Shown piece after piece: positions 13,024 to 25,703 of a stretch of DNA of 64,000 bases (the first letter of the stretch is position 1; every line of letters begins with the position of its first letter). Source of the DNA: Rhizoctonia solani (Eukaryota; Basidiomycota; Agaricomycetes; Cantharellales; Ceratobasidiaceae); NCBI RefSeq assembly GCF_016906535.1, contig NC_057382.1, positions 1,488,001 through 1,552,000 on the forward strand, given 5' to 3'. The notes under the pieces were generated by a model. That model was not told the DNA's origin, ran no database searches, and saw only the letters and a list, made by a program, of their open reading frames with translations. The translations under genes and the position numbers were made by a program.

Positions 13024-15064
13024 GTTTTAAATTTAGATGAAGGGAGATGAGAGGCTTTAAGGGCTTAAAAGAGCTGAGGAGATAGGAGGGATTGAAGCTG
13101 AGGAGCTGATGACTGAAAACCAGCTCAGACTGAGGGTCTTTATACCTATGTTCTTGCACATAGAACTCGTACCTGTACGAATCTCAGCACATCTTTACAG
13201 AATGATTTCGTTCGAGCCAAGCCCCACGTATCGCCGCTCACGTAGGCATCCGCCAGAGCTGACGGCCAAGAAGAACCAGAGTTACCGGGGGAACGCTGCC
13301 AAGCAAGTACACTTTCAGCGGCACATGGGTTCTCAGTCAATTTACGAAGATAGAACCGCTGGTGAGCTTGGGTGGTCGTGAATCTTAGGAAATTTGGTGT
13401 CATTCGGAGTAAGCGCGATGAATTCGCCCAAAGTAGCAATCGTGGAAACACGGAAGCAGTGGTGCTAAATGCGTTCGACGGAGAAACAACTGGTACGTCA
13501 TCGGCAAATTCAGGATCCGTTGATCAAACACCAGCTTCTCAAGGTTTGACAGCACCCTGATAATACAGCATGGCATAGAAAATTCTGGGCTCCGAGATTC
13601 CCTTTTTGTTACCGACCATCGATCTGCCATGTAAATTGACTCATCCAGGTACAATCGCGCGCAAGACAGCGAAAAGGCCAGCAACCTTGTTGAGGAAATG
13701 AACAGAATGTTATTGTCATTGTCATTTCGCCCGAACAAATCGGATCAACCATAAACACAGTCATTACTCAAGCTCGAACCAAAGGAAGGGAACGCTTCGC
13801 TCCGGTTATCAGTATAAGCCCCGGCAGAGCAGGTACTTGGCAAATCTCAACCAAGACATACTTGAATAACTTGGCAGGCGCATTGGCCCGAGTTAATCCC
13901 CAAATAGACCTTGCGAGCTGAAAATAATATTCATGGAACAGTTTTGATCGCCTCTGCCTTTACCATTGATCCACTAGTGCCTAGGCGTCCTCAAAAAAAC
14001 ACTCGAATTCGCATTAATTGTTTGCCAAGCCCATGAACATTCGGCCATTGAGAATATCATTACATGGGTTCACAACTGAGTCCCGATAGATAGGTTGATA
14101 TCTTACAATTACAGAAGCAGACGGATCTAGTGTATTATCTATCGATGATGAGTTTGACTGCAGTACTAGAGAGTTGGATATCAAACGTGAAGATAATCAT
14201 ATTCCAGGGGGTGGCTTGAATCTGCAAATCGAGGGTTCAGCCCACGCAGTGTAAATAACGCAAGTACCATAACTATTAGAGTTAGGACAAGAGTTTGTGC
14301 CACATGTGTAGTCTAGATTTTCGTTAGACAAGAGAGTTGGATATCAAACGTGAAGATAATCATATTCCAGGGGGTGGCTTGAATCTGCAAATCGAGGGTT
14401 CAGCCCACGCAGTGTAAATAACGCAAGTACCATAACTATTAGAGTTAGGACAAGAGTTTGTGCCACATTGTGTAGTCTAGATTTTCGTTAGACAAGCCAC
14501 GTGTCATACATAAAGGGTATGCTAAGCGTAGCTAAGAGGTTCTATTGACAACCGTCAGCGGTCCCGAACTCTTAGTCGAGAACTTTGGCTTGGCTTGGCA
14601 GAAGACGCCATTGAAAATCGGCGGTGACAGGGTAGTTTGATTAGTGTCTACTTGTTGTCATAGACCCGAAGATGTGGTTGAGGTACCGCGATTACCCCTT
14701 CTCACCCACACTTCGAATCGGGAAGGCAGGAAAATACTCATGTCACCGATTCTGTTTCACGCGCGATTTGACTTCTGACACTCTTCTCATCGCAAAAATA
14801 ATGCTGGCGGATTTAAGTGTCGAGATAATAATGGTATCCGAAAACATCCGATGAGCTTGACGGGCTTGGATCGGGCCGGATTTACACACTCGCTCTCGGC
14901 ATCATACAAAGCTGAAATCCTTCTTCAACCCGTCGCTAGCGCCAACTCCGCTTAGGTCTCCTCTCCCCATCCGGCTCTTGCTGTAGACCAAAGTATATTA
15001 GCTGGACAAGGTCAGCGGCTCTGGTATTCTCGCTGACTTTGTGGTTACTAATTTTACTATCTAG
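13024..15064. other. intergenic region between lyase copy B and the DUF1275 gene
   Basis: This is about 2 kb without a supported gene. It holds the promoters of two divergent genes and the 163-bp tandem repeat described separately. Short frames (13109-13381, 13400-13738, 14672-14854) show no motifs. Confidence 0.45.
14168..14494. repeat. 163-bp direct tandem duplication
   Basis: Two head-to-tail copies start with AGAGAGTTGGATATC, at 14168 and at 14331. They are identical apart from a one-base T insertion in copy 2 (CCACATTGTG against CCACATGTG). No open frame crosses them. They lie 0.6 kb upstream of the DUF1275 gene. Confidence 0.9.
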
Positions 15065-16443
15065 ATGGCTGATGCTACACGACCCCTCTCTTATGCAAAC
15101 AGCGACGAAAAAATGCCTGTCACTCCATCTGAGCCTTCAAGTCCGCCGAAAGCATACGATCCTCATGCTGTGGAGAGGGGCCATCCTTCCCCTGGGGAGC
15201 CCATAACGGCGGTCAATAGTATCATTCTTGAGGAGGGCTTGATGAACAAGGAGGCTCGTTCGCCCACCACCCCAGCTGCACAAGATTCAGAAGAGCCGGA
15301 AATTCCAGTTTCCGAGCTACCTCTGATTGTGCGCCCATTTTTCGGCCAAGATGCGAAAGTACTTGATGAACGAAGTTGACACCAACATTGCCAGCTTTCC
15401 GTTGGCTGCCTACTGCTTCATGACTGGATACGTGAGTTTTATTATTATTTCTTGTAAATTTACTCGTACTTACTGATATCTCGTGTTGCTATGTAAAAAG
15501 TCAAACTCCATTACATACACCGCCTGCTACGTATGGTCATCATTCCAGACTGGGAACACGATCCAATGTGCCATGGCTATTGCCAAGTTGTTTACCAAGT
15601 ACCCCCATCCTGTAACCGAAAATCCCTGGCCAACCACTGTGCCAGAACAAGTATCGTGGAACCCACTCGCAGCCGAGCAATGGGACTGGCGACGTGACAC
15701 TGGGCTCAAGACCTCTGATGCACAGGCTCTCGCATCCTTGTTGTGCTTCCTGTTTGGTGCATTCTGTGGGCGACTCGGCGACCATATCGGTGCCAGGAAA
15801 CGAGCCTGGCTCATATCAACCACCTTCCTTCAGGCTATGTTTACACTTGGGGCGACACTTTGCTGCCATGCAAACGGTAAGTCATCAGACCTGTCGACTA
15901 TCATGTCTCGTCTGATGTGTTACTATAGGCGAGAGCTCTTTTGCGGGCGCTAGGGGAAGCGAGTTTGCCAATTGGGGAAACGTGCTCGGATTTTGCACCT
16001 TGGGCTTTACAAGCGCTGCCATGGGTCTTCAAGCTCACACTGGTGTCCGAATCGGAAACATTTTCAATTCGTGAGTATATGAACAGGTCCAATGGATTTA
16101 GTGTTAATGGTCATTTCATCTGCAAAGCTCGGTCGTCCTTACCACAATTTGGGTGCAGTTTGTTGGAGAGCCCAAGTTGTTCAAACCGGCTGTGATCAAG
16201 CAACGAGACCACAAAGCTATTGCTGTCTTGGGTCTGATTATTGGAGGTTAGTTATTATTTCGTTGTATCTTAATACTATTTACCAACATATCCTGTACAG
16301 GTATTGCCGGCCGAGCATTGGTTGACGCTATCGGATCTACCTGGACTTTTGGTATTGGTGCAATTATCCGAGTGCTCATTGCTCTGAGCTGGCTCAGCAT
16401 CCCTGCTGCCAAGCGAAAAAGAGCTGAGCGCTCAGTCTCGTAA
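15065..16443 (+). CDS. DUF1275 (YoaK-family) multispanning membrane protein
   Basis: The N-terminal 90 residues are disordered and Pro/Ser-rich. The membrane domain begins with NIASFPLAAYCFMTGY and continues, after an intron at about 15432-15500, with ACYVWSSFQTGNTIQ. This AYC-F-x-TG-Y ... QTGN pattern is diagnostic of DUF1275 proteins. Later segments are LLCFLFGAFCGRLGDHIGAR, CTLGFTSAAMGLQAHTG (split by an intron), TTIWVQFVGEPKLF and LGLIIGGIAGRALVDAIG. A final helix is followed by a basic tail ending at TAA 16441-16443. Function is unknown; a transporter-like role is often assumed. The N-terminal and membrane parts are in different frames. Removing one T from the run at 15338-15342 joins them as RPFSAKMRKYLMNEVD, which fits the family. 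A short weak-donor intron is the alternative. Confidence 0.8.
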
Positions 16444-16718
16444 CACAATGACTTCAGCTAGACTTTTATTTCGTTTTTGTCGTTTCGTCAGTGGTGGATG
16501 GGTTGGCCATCTACCACATTGTTACCTTAGATTCCACTCGTATGTCCTTTACGACCTTGTTAAGAATGTCACACTAGTTATGCCGAGGAAACCATCAATT
16601 ATGCTATCAGAAAAACACAAGAATCAGAATGGACATAAATATGATTAACGGTGGTTAGACTTCAAGTTACTTCTATCCGGGCAGGAACGCAAGGTCTCCA
16701 TCGGATAAATCGCCCAGC

Positions 16719-19556
16719 CTACGACTGAATCACAAGTTCTGTGGGAACTATGTGCTGCGTTCCCAGGTTTGAAGGCAGCATAGGGCACACAGGGTCGTCA
16801 AGCTTCGTGCCAAGAACGTGAGCAATCCAGATAGCGACACTAACAGAGTAGGTTAGATATGAATTCGTACGTCATCTTGAGATCCGCTCTTACCCGTTAG
16901 TCCATCCAAACTACATGTGCAACAGGAATCAGAATCGGCACTTCTAGAAGAAGTGACGCAACTCACCCCAGTTTGGACCTCGTACTCTCCGCCATGTCCG
17001 CGACGGGTACATCCCAAGCATTTAGCTTCTCGTACATTGCACCCGGGAAATGGTCAAGCCACGCATCTTCACGAGGGTTGTCTTGAACGATCGCCTCGAT
17101 CTCGTCGTCCCTAAGCTTCGCAGTGACATTCCTATTCCGGAAATGTATGCGATACGCGTATCAGTCATCGTTTGGCTTGGCGCCGATACCATTGGAAGTG
17201 AGACCACTCACCAGTTGCAAAAGGCTGAGGTCATGTAGCGCATGGATAGCTCCTTGAGCATCACATTCCTCCAACTGGAAGATGTGCTCCCGTCCAACTC
17301 CCTGCCGGTGATATTTTCTCCATCCATAACTGGGAGTTTGTCGTATTCGACTCCAAGCTGACCCTGAGGGGTGCTCGTCTTGGCGAACCTAAAAGCGTCG
17401 GCAGTACTCAAGTTGTATGGAATATTCTGTAGGGCTTTAATTGCGACATCTATAGTGATTCTTCTGTTCAGTCTAATGATTCCTCGAGATGGAGTATCAC
17501 AACCTACATTGCAAGGGCGGCCAAGCGTTCTAGACCCCACGTGGGACAAGGATGAGTGGCATAAACCGAGGTTGTGTAAGAATACATACCGGAAAGTCCC
17601 ATTGCTGACCGGACTTGGTAACAGTCGCAGGCAGTGGCCCTCCATAACTATACTTCTATGAGATGGGTGGTATTATTGCCTAAATTTGGCCTCACCGCTT
17701 CAGCAAGTCTCTCATCCCTGAAAATGCCTCCATTGTTCTGATTGGTTCGTCCTCACAGATTCGGGCCAAATTCCGCTCCAGAATGGCGTAAATGTAGCTC
17801 CGCTCCAAAAGTTTTTGATACGCCAGTTCTTGGTCCCTTCAACTTCGAACCATGTGTATCCAGCTCGAAATCATAGAACCCGGTCTTATTTTCATTCCAA
17901 TGCAAGTCCAAGATGGCGGATTTGAGAAGAGATGCGGCAATTTCGTGTCTTTGCTTGTGCTGCCACGCGTACGGCGACTCGTCGTCAACAGCACGTTCGT
18001 AGAGTTCTGCAATTAGTATGTGACATCGGTAGAGAATGCTATTCAAGTCCACAGGGATGATCCTTCGGATTTGGACCCTTCTCATCCAGTCTTCAGCGTA
18101 AGACTGGTTCACGACTAAAATAAAGTTTTTCTTCGTTACCAGAACCAAAATCACTTACTTCGGGGCGTGGTCCATCAGCATTCACGTTATAATGGTAGAC
18201 GAAGTGGGTGACGGACGAGTCGCGTGGTGATTTGACTGCAATTCCACGATTTTCAGCCCACCACCGAAGTTCTTTCTGCTCCAAGGCTCGGGTCAGCGAA
18301 TTTGAAATATAGGGAGAGAATGAGCTGACCTCTGCCAGTGGTAATGCTCCATGAAGCACACAGTATCATTTGTATTATGAACATACGCATGGAGCATCTA
18401 TGATAATAATTAACCGCCCCCGCAAACGTACGTTAATAAGCCACATACATGTATGAACAGAGGTGGCTGCGACCGATTCAGATAGTACTTCCTGTGTGTT
18501 GATAAGTTCCCTAGTATTATCCTACAAATCTCACTTACCGTCCACCGTTTGGAATGAATCCATAGGATCTTATTTCGTCCAAAAATTGAGAAGAGTGGTA
18601 CGAGCCAAGTAAGTCATATTAGCAGCAAGAAGTCCTTCCATAACAAAGAATGAATCCCAGTAGTATTGCTCACGAAAACGTCCGCCAGCGCACAAAGGGG
18701 TGCTCCAAGCGAATGATAGATGTAGCACATTGCTCATCGGCTGAAGGAGAGTAGCCAGAAGCTCCTAAGGTCGTGCCCACTGATGGTGAGCCGGGGCCAG
18801 GTAGAAGTTGGGCTTGAGTACCGTATGTTTTGTCATTGAAACAGTTCTGGATCATAGTCCGGTCGAGGTTGTTCCAGTAGTGGTGTACAATCTTAGTCCA
18901 TGCCCGGAAAGTCCTTGCTTGTGTGGCCGTATACTAAGAATGAAAGAGGGCGTATGAGGGAATCGTGAATTTTCATAATCTGTTAATTCTTTCCCTGGAT
19001 GGTGCTATTTATAGCTGATGGGTGTTCGGGTTTGGTGGACCAATCGCAGCATACTTACAAATTCAAACATAGAATCAACCTCCTCCAAGAACTCTGATAC
19101 AGTGAAGTTGCGCTTGCTCAACACATGGTATAATGCAATATTAATCTGGGAGCCAGAAAAATTACTGGCACGATCGACAAAGGTTTTGCTATCACCGATG
19201 TGGTCTCTTGCGTCATTCCAAAGATGTATAAGCTGTGCGTAGTCAGCAGCACTCAGATACAGTAGGTACCGTAGAGGCATACCGTCCCGTTGCAATACAC
19301 CGATCCACTGGGTGTCAGACACAAGCTCACCGAATTCGTTTCGTCCTTGACAGACCGAGAATTGAGAAACGATTTCGGGGCCTGGGATGACCAAAGACCT
19401 TTGAGGATTACCGCGCTGGTTGCACATTCCATCGTTGAGGGCGTAGGCATGATAAGCGGCTCGGTCGTTCATAACAATCGATGCAGAAGGCCGGTCATAA
19501 GAGAGAGTAGCAGTAGCAAATGCCAGAGTAAGCCAAAGGTTTAGTGCTCCCTTCAT
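16719..19556 (-). CDS. secreted trehalase, GH37
   Basis: Starting at 19556, the protein has a signal peptide (MKGALNLWLTLAFATATLS). Trehalase motifs follow in order: GGRFREQYYWDSFF (family signature 1), a SADEQCATS region, RSQPPLFIHMYVAY, NADGPRPE, RRIIPVDLNSILY, and HGGEYEVQTG joined to FGWTNG (signature 2). The stop is at 16719. At least seven introns are visible; one splits FCNW and another splits QTG/FGWTNG. It hydrolyses alpha,alpha-trehalose to glucose, and the signal peptide implies it is extracellular or periplasmic. The conserved C-terminal part needs one extra base in the C run at 17013-17015 (a G on the coding strand) to link MYEKLNAW with the GGEYEVQTG block. The divergent upstream neighbours are not functionally linked. 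Confidence 0.85.
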
Positions 19557-20171
19557 GTTGGGAGAACGAAGAGAGCTACGGTGCAAGTTGAATGAAGCCT
19601 GCAGTTTATTATACAGGTCGGCCAAATCACCGCTTGAATCCAAACCGGAACAACTGAGTCCTTATTCCATATCATTCTAGCGACTAAAGGTGCGTCATCC
19701 CTACCATATAGTATATGTTCCACGAAGATTTTGCCGCACATCAGAGAACAGATAGGTAAAAATGGACCTGACAGAAACTTCAAGGCCGAGTTTACGCTGT
19801 GGCTTCCAAAAATGGGTTCCCTAGAGTGTTGGCGCTGCAAAGACTTGTGCACTACGCATGATATCCGGATGACTGAGCTTACGAAGAGCTTGAACAAGAG
19901 GTCCTCCAAATGAGTTCTATCGGCTGAGAAACTAGGAATGCCCCGACGATATGAACTAACGAGGCAGATAGTAGACACGACGGTATTTAGCTTGATCGAT
20001 TTGCTTCCGAGCTAGGCGGTGAGCTCGGCGCTAATTTTGTGCGCTTCGAGGGCTGAGGATTGCATTTATTAGTACTGTACGGCAACGTACGTATATACGT
20101 AATGCATATCGATCGAAATACATTTGTGGTGAGAGGGTAAGGCATACATAAGAATACATAAATAGCGGAGC
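19557..20171. other. intergenic region between trehalase and the calpain gene
   Basis: Holds the trehalase promoter and the calpain 3' flank. I see no supported gene. Confidence 0.4.
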
Positions 20172-23100
20172 CTATCGGATTCGGGTAGGATTTAGCGTGT
20201 TCGTTGTACTATAGAGTAGTATTTGAAAGTCACTTAGGACGTTGGGGTAATAGGTCGACGGCACAAAAAGATAATCCCAGGTCGTAAAGCTGTATCTGGA
20301 AGCATCACGCCCGAGACTGCGTCACTATATGCGCCAGACGTAGCCACTTGTTTCCCTGGTAGTCCCTGAGGATTGCGCTCGAATAGCGTTAAGTTCAATG
20401 CAGGCGGAGGTGGAAGTGATGATTGTTGCTTAGAAATGATTTGAAGTCGTGCACTTGGGTGCTTGTGAGTCTCACAACAACCAGAAGTGACAATATCTTA
20501 CCTGACTTGAGTCGGTGAAGACACTGCGATCTCAAAAGTTGGGTTATGCTCGTATTTTCCTGACGAAGGGCCACCCATGGCAGACGCCGCGTCCCTGGGA
20601 TGTATTAGCGAAACTTGTGATTTTAGCGAACTATCAATAACATACCAAGCGCCTTTAACAGTTTTATGAAACATACCCGCTCCTTCCGGGGGAAGCAGAG
20701 AGATTTCTACACTCGCATCACATTCAACTCTAAGAGCGTATTCTCCCTGTTGTCCAGCTCTGAACGAAGACAAAACCAACGTATAATCACCAGCTATAAC
20801 CAAAAATTCCATCAGAGAATGGTAATGTTGTATCGAGTTGTACCTACATTGGACTTCTCCTTCAGTGCATGCCAATCCAAAATTGTATGCGCCAGAGTCA
20901 AGAATCACGTCTCCGGCAACTACACTATCAAAAGAACAACAGTTACCTAACAATGACTAACGAAGACGAGTATGAAACTCACTCTGAAACCCTCTTTCCC
21001 CCCGACCATACGAGCTTCATGTTGAGCGGTAATGTACGTGCACCTTCAACTGTTAGTTTCACCGGCACACGCCCTCTGCTACCTCCTTCAGTTCCATTTC
21101 CGATACGAACACGGTATTGTGGATTATTCATGAACGTGGGGAGTGATGCATTACCACCTGCACTCTTGCTGGTGAAATTTCCCTTCGCCTGAACCAGATC
21201 TAAGAGTTGGCGAATACGAGTTCAATCAAGCTTACGGTTTTTATATATCCAAGAACCTTGGTGATGGCTTCAATCTCGATCTTCGCATGAGAGTATATGG
21301 AGAGGGTATACCCGGTTTCGGGACCACTCCCATCTCGAGCCGCGATGAGAGAAATAATTTCGTCCGATGGCGTGTCTTTGATTCGAATCTAAGTACCAAA
21401 CTTCAAATTCAAAGCAGAGATTCAAAGAGGATATAAAAAACCTACTAAGATAGGGGACTATTGTAGTATGTGCCCTATATTGCGTTATGCTCGATTAATT
21501 GCTTGTTACCCAGGCGAATGCGCTTACTTTGTTTGGGACTTGGTCCGCACGAGGTAATCCGCCTGCCTCAAACGGTAGTGATGGTTTGATGCTAAGCAAT
21601 ATCAGCACTCCTCGTTGAAGTAATCAAAAATATTTCGTTCATACCGCTGTGCTCTCCCGACTCATCCGTAGGTGGTCGCCACATTCTACATCAAATCACT
21701 AAGAATTCAAAGATAGTTCATACCGCTGTGCTCTCCCGACTCATCCGTAGGTGGTCGCCACATTCTACATCAAATATCACTAAGAATTCAAAGATAGAAG
21801 GCAAAATTCCCTACCCATGATAACTCTACTATGGGAGAACATGTTGGGGTCCCAGTTAAGATATACACTCTCGAATAAATTGCACACCAGGCCCCACGAA
21901 ATGGTAAGCAGCCACCGCCTTTGAGTGATCAGTCCATACCGTGTGTTAAATCGAAATCAACGTACCTTGACTTGCATCTGTGCGCCTCCATGGATTCAGC
22001 ACCTTGAGATTTTGCGTTGTGCCATCATCTTCAAGACCTGAGTGCTAGATTAGGACTGTGTGGCCACATAGAATCAATATTCACATACCCACGATAGCAT
22101 AGTTATGTGCAGCAATCAGAATGTCTTTCCATCGATCTTCGCTAGTCACCGTCTCCCCAGTGCCGAGAGTAAGTAATGCTTTGCCTATTAACACGATATC
22201 AGATTTCATCTATCCCAGCATCTCGGTCGAACCTACCGTTAATGAATCCATCGTAAATCCGTTTCCAGCTCTTCTCCCGTTGAAAATCGTTACTTCGCAG
22301 ATATTTAGATATGGTACCAAGCACTGCAAGGGAAAACGTACCCATTGAGATACATATGTTCTGGAATCCACGAGGTGATGGCGCTGAGAAATGCTGTTAG
22401 CCGATGCTTGGCTTATGCAAATATACATACTGTAAGTCGATGGAAGAGTTTCTACCAGCCACAGAATCAGTAAGAGTGTTTAGCGAACCTTCTTTGAACA
22501 CTTACGATCCCGGAAAGTCGTATCCTCCCATCAATTTCATATATGCCTTTCCAGCAATGCAGGCCATAATTGGGCCTGCTTCACGGTAGTAGCGCAAATC
22601 AACGACCATCGGGTGCGGTTGGCAAGAGCTCATCTATGACTGTGTGACACTTAGAAATCCATCAGGGTCGATTAGCGGGGCCAAATACCTATCTGTGAAC
22701 GGTCAGTCAGCGAATCCTATCCGAAAGACAGCAGAGCACACCATTCTCCATGTTCCATTAAACATCATCCGCATAGTACTTCCCTTGCGAGTTTCTAAAG
22801 GGAATGTTTTGTTCCGTTTGAGGATATATAGAGCAGAGTGCCAGCTAATGGCGGGATTATCTGTAAGCAATTCAGGCTTGAGCAAATACACATACGCAGG
22901 TACCAAATCGTTGGCGATGCTCTGCGCAAACACCTAAAGCGGCTATTACCGAGCAATCGGATACGACATCTTGCACGATTTCATCGGGGGTTTCAAGGTC
23001 GACCATAGGTAATTCGGCCAAGGGGCGTTCCATCCTGCCAAGGCTGCACTATGGGCTGGAGAGAGTTGCGGCGCGCCATCCGTATCACTAGGCAGAATCA

Positions 23101-23647
23101 AGAACGAGAGCTCATAATGGTTTCGACTGGCCACTCACATGAAAATAGACCTAGATTGGTCATCGCTGCCAAAGCTTTGGCCAATGCTGGATGGCCAAGC
23201 GGGTAAGTTGATACCATTCACACGCGAAGAGCGCTTCAATATGTGCAGTTGCTCCTCTATGTAGATTGAATCATTAGAAGAAGAAGTTATGTAATATTAG
23301 GGGCGAACCTTCGAGAGTGGATCTCGCTGCACTCTTCTCAGCTCCCTGTTTTGCGTTCTTGATCAAGTCTGCTCGGCCCAATGCACGCGACCCGGCCGTC
23401 CTTGCAGCATTGCGTATTTGGGGGCGGGTGGAATTAGTAGCCAGATGAAACAAAATCCTTTGCGCATTCTATATAGAGGTGGTAAGCAGCATCAAGTTGA
23501 CCTGCATGTTCCGCCTGCATTGCACGCGCCAATGTTGCCTAAAACAAACCATATGAGATACCAGAGACAAAATAACCACATTTACTTGAACAAACAAACT
23601 TGGGCATCATCTAGAAGTTTAGTTTCGGATAAACTAGGTTTAGACAT
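20172..23647 (-). CDS. palB: PalB/Rim13 (calpain-7-like) cysteine protease of the pH-response pathway
   Basis: A start at 23647 gives an N-terminal MIT-like domain (ATLARAMQAEHAGQLDAAYHL, later ALGRADLIKNAKQGAEKSAA). The catalytic core has IVQDVVSDCSVIAALGVCAQ with the active-site Cys (about 22960), then AYMKLMGGYDFPGS and a histidine segment (HNYAIV at about 22095). Two calpain C2-like (domain III) repeats follow (RVRIGNGTEGG; GDYTLVLSSF; GYLFVPSTYYP-like end). In fungi this protease acts at ESCRT-III on endosomes and processes the PacC/Rim101 pH regulator. Many introns are present. Two one-base shifts are needed, at AAAA 23452-23455 inside the MIT domain and at CCC 20276-20278 near the end. 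A small 41-nt exon (MWRPPTDESGEHS region) is present twice; see the separate repeat. Confidence 0.85.
21637..21796. repeat. 79-bp tandem duplication containing one 41-nt calpain exon
   Basis: Two copies begin at 21637 and 21716 with GTTCATACCGCTGTG. The only difference is a two-base AT insertion in copy 2 (CAAATATCAC against CAAATCAC). On the minus strand each copy holds an acceptor (TTGATGTAG), the same 41-nt exon and a donor (GTATGAAC). Confidence 0.9.
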
Positions 23648-24366
23648 GGCTGAGGATGGATAAACTGGAACTCGGTGCTCAAGGTGTGCCATATTGTGCC
23701 CAAGTAGATATAATATAAGCTACGCGCATGTACAGCCCGAGTCGCACGCCAAGGTACTGGGTATGTCTGTGACGGAAAGATATTGCCCGAAGAACGGTGC
23801 GGGGGTCTTGGCTCACCTCTCGAGGCACCAGTGGCACCCTAAGCGGGTTCGTAACGTGCTAAGTCAGCAGGCCCGTTACCTTTGTTTTGGCATCGTCCAA
23901 GCGCCCGGCTCTGTCCCTCACGTCTCAACAAATGGCGTGCACGATTGCTCTCAGCACCGATCGTGACTCGTGCATTTAGCATATATTCTAGCTTATAGTT
24001 TATTCTAGAAGCAAATTAATATTGCGATATATCAAATAGATACTATAGAGCGGTTGAATGTTTCAACACTTTCCAGAGAGTATGTAAAAGACCCAGACCC
24101 AGTAGCCGATTGCAGCTTGAAGCAGGTATTCGTATTGACCGCATCTTTTCCCCGGTATGGCTCCCTTACTTCCTTGGGCCTCATGTATGTATCGCATTGG
24201 CTGAATTTCCACGTGCCAGAATTCAGGGGGATCACCACATACCGCAAAGCCATTACCACAGGACTTGGCACCTAAGTCTGCAATATCGGTAAAAGTCATG
24301 GATGTCATATTATGTACAAACTTACAGGAGGAAACCAAGAGTTATGAGTACAATCGGAATTGACCA
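23648..24366. other. intergenic, upstream of the calpain gene
   Basis: Open frames here (for example 23694-23966 +, 24063-24338 -) have no family resemblance. This is probably promoter sequence plus the 3' flank of the next gene. Confidence 0.35.
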
Positions 24367-25100
24367 TTAAGAGTGGGGCTGCTGAAAAGGGAAGGCAATC
24401 GTTTCTCGTCTGGCCTCTAACTGTGTTTCAAAGCTCTTGAGCATATCTGGTTGGATGTACTGTTTCAGCAATGCAGCCTGGAAGTCACAGTTAGCAGAGA
24501 TAATGTAATTGGTGCGGCGATTCTCCTACATCAAGCAAAGGCATAGTTCGTTTCATGTGAGTAAGCATAGGGTCGGCAAATTGTTTAAGAGGCCCAACAA
24601 GGTCTCCAGGATTATACTTGGCACTGTTCTTGCGAACATCCGTACAGAAATTGACCCATGTGCCCATGTCTTTCAGGTTCATTGCCTCCGGAACAAGGGC
24701 ACCTTGCTTCTTTGTGAAACCCATCTCTCTAAAATGGAAAAATGTAGCAGTCGCGATCGCTTTCACCAGAAACAATTCAGATATAGCTTACAGAAAAAGG
24801 ACATAAAGTCTTCGATCATGGCGTGATACTGGATAAAATAGCCTGAAGGGCACAGAGTGAATATGGTTATCGTATGATGCACGCACTACGCACAAGGTTG
24901 CAGCAGTAGCTCATGAATCCTGGATATCGGTTTTGTTTATGGTATAGGCATGATGGATAATGGAATTGATTGTTCGGATCATAATATTGTATATTGCAGC
25001 CATGCGGATAGACTGCAAGGCAAACACGTCTGTTCTCCAATCCCCTGGAGGGTGGGGAATAAGGGATAGCGGGCTTCCATTTCCTAGCTTTCTGCATACG
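24367..25100 (-). CDS. hemerythrin-like (HHE-fold) protein with lost metal ligands
   Basis: Three exons match the layout of fungal hemerythrin-like proteins of about 200 residues. They encode IPHPPGDWRTDVFALQSIRM-AAIYNIMIRTINSI, then GYFIQYHAMIEDFMSFF, then KQGALVPEAMN...KYNPGDLVGPLKQFADPMLTHMKR, and finally KQYIQPDMLKSFETQLEAR ending at TAA 24367. Hemerythrins bind two irons through several His and acidic residues. Here the first-helix His is replaced (AAIYNIM), and the second helix keeps a single His (QYHAMIED) where HxxxE pairs are expected. Metal binding is therefore doubtful. Introns are near 24482-24531, 24731-24793 and about 24845-24890. One extra T at AA 24916-24917 is needed to join the first two exons in frame. 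The start codon is uncertain. The family call is by resemblance only. Confidence 0.55.
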
Positions 25101-25703
25101 TGCCCTTGGGATTGGTGATGGAGGAGTTCAGCCTAAGAAGCAAGGCGGCACAGCCATATCCAATCTGACCCACGTGACGTCATCAACTCATCAACCATAC
25201 TCCATTTGGTCCATACGGCAAGGAATATTCTGCTTCCTCTTCAATTTCTTCTATAGTACTATCTTGGGATACCTCGGCTCAATAATTGGGCACAAACGCA
25301 AAGTCAGCATAGTACAGACCTGATATCGTCGAGACCAACCAAACCCTCTTCAATACTCAACTAGCGTCCAACACGGCCAACAAATAACCATCTCCGACCA
25401 CCATCATAAACACTGGTCGTATCTCTACAAATTATCTGCTATCCATTACCCTTGATTAAGAGCTCCGATTACCTCGGATAGCCAGATATGCCAATCTTCT
25501 CCGCCAGTGCCATCGGAGAAGGTGTAGTATCACATGGCCAGAATGTGAATGTTGATTCTGCACATGTGAGCATGACATTTGTTCCTCAGTACTATACTTA
25601 CCTATTCATATATCAAGGGGGTGCCAGCAGCTGCAGCCTTGTTCCCAGCCCCTCTTCACCATCTTTCAGATTGGGTGAATAGCTTGTATGCACTATTGCT
25701 ATT
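25101..25703. other. divergent promoter region (hemerythrin-like / ceramidase)
   Basis: Between divergently transcribed genes; no supported gene. A frame at 25488-25682 (+) has no motif. Confidence 0.4.

Noticed and set aside
19553..19978. 141-codon frame upstream of trehalase (-)
   Set aside because: Overlaps the trehalase start region and has no motif; probably leader and promoter.
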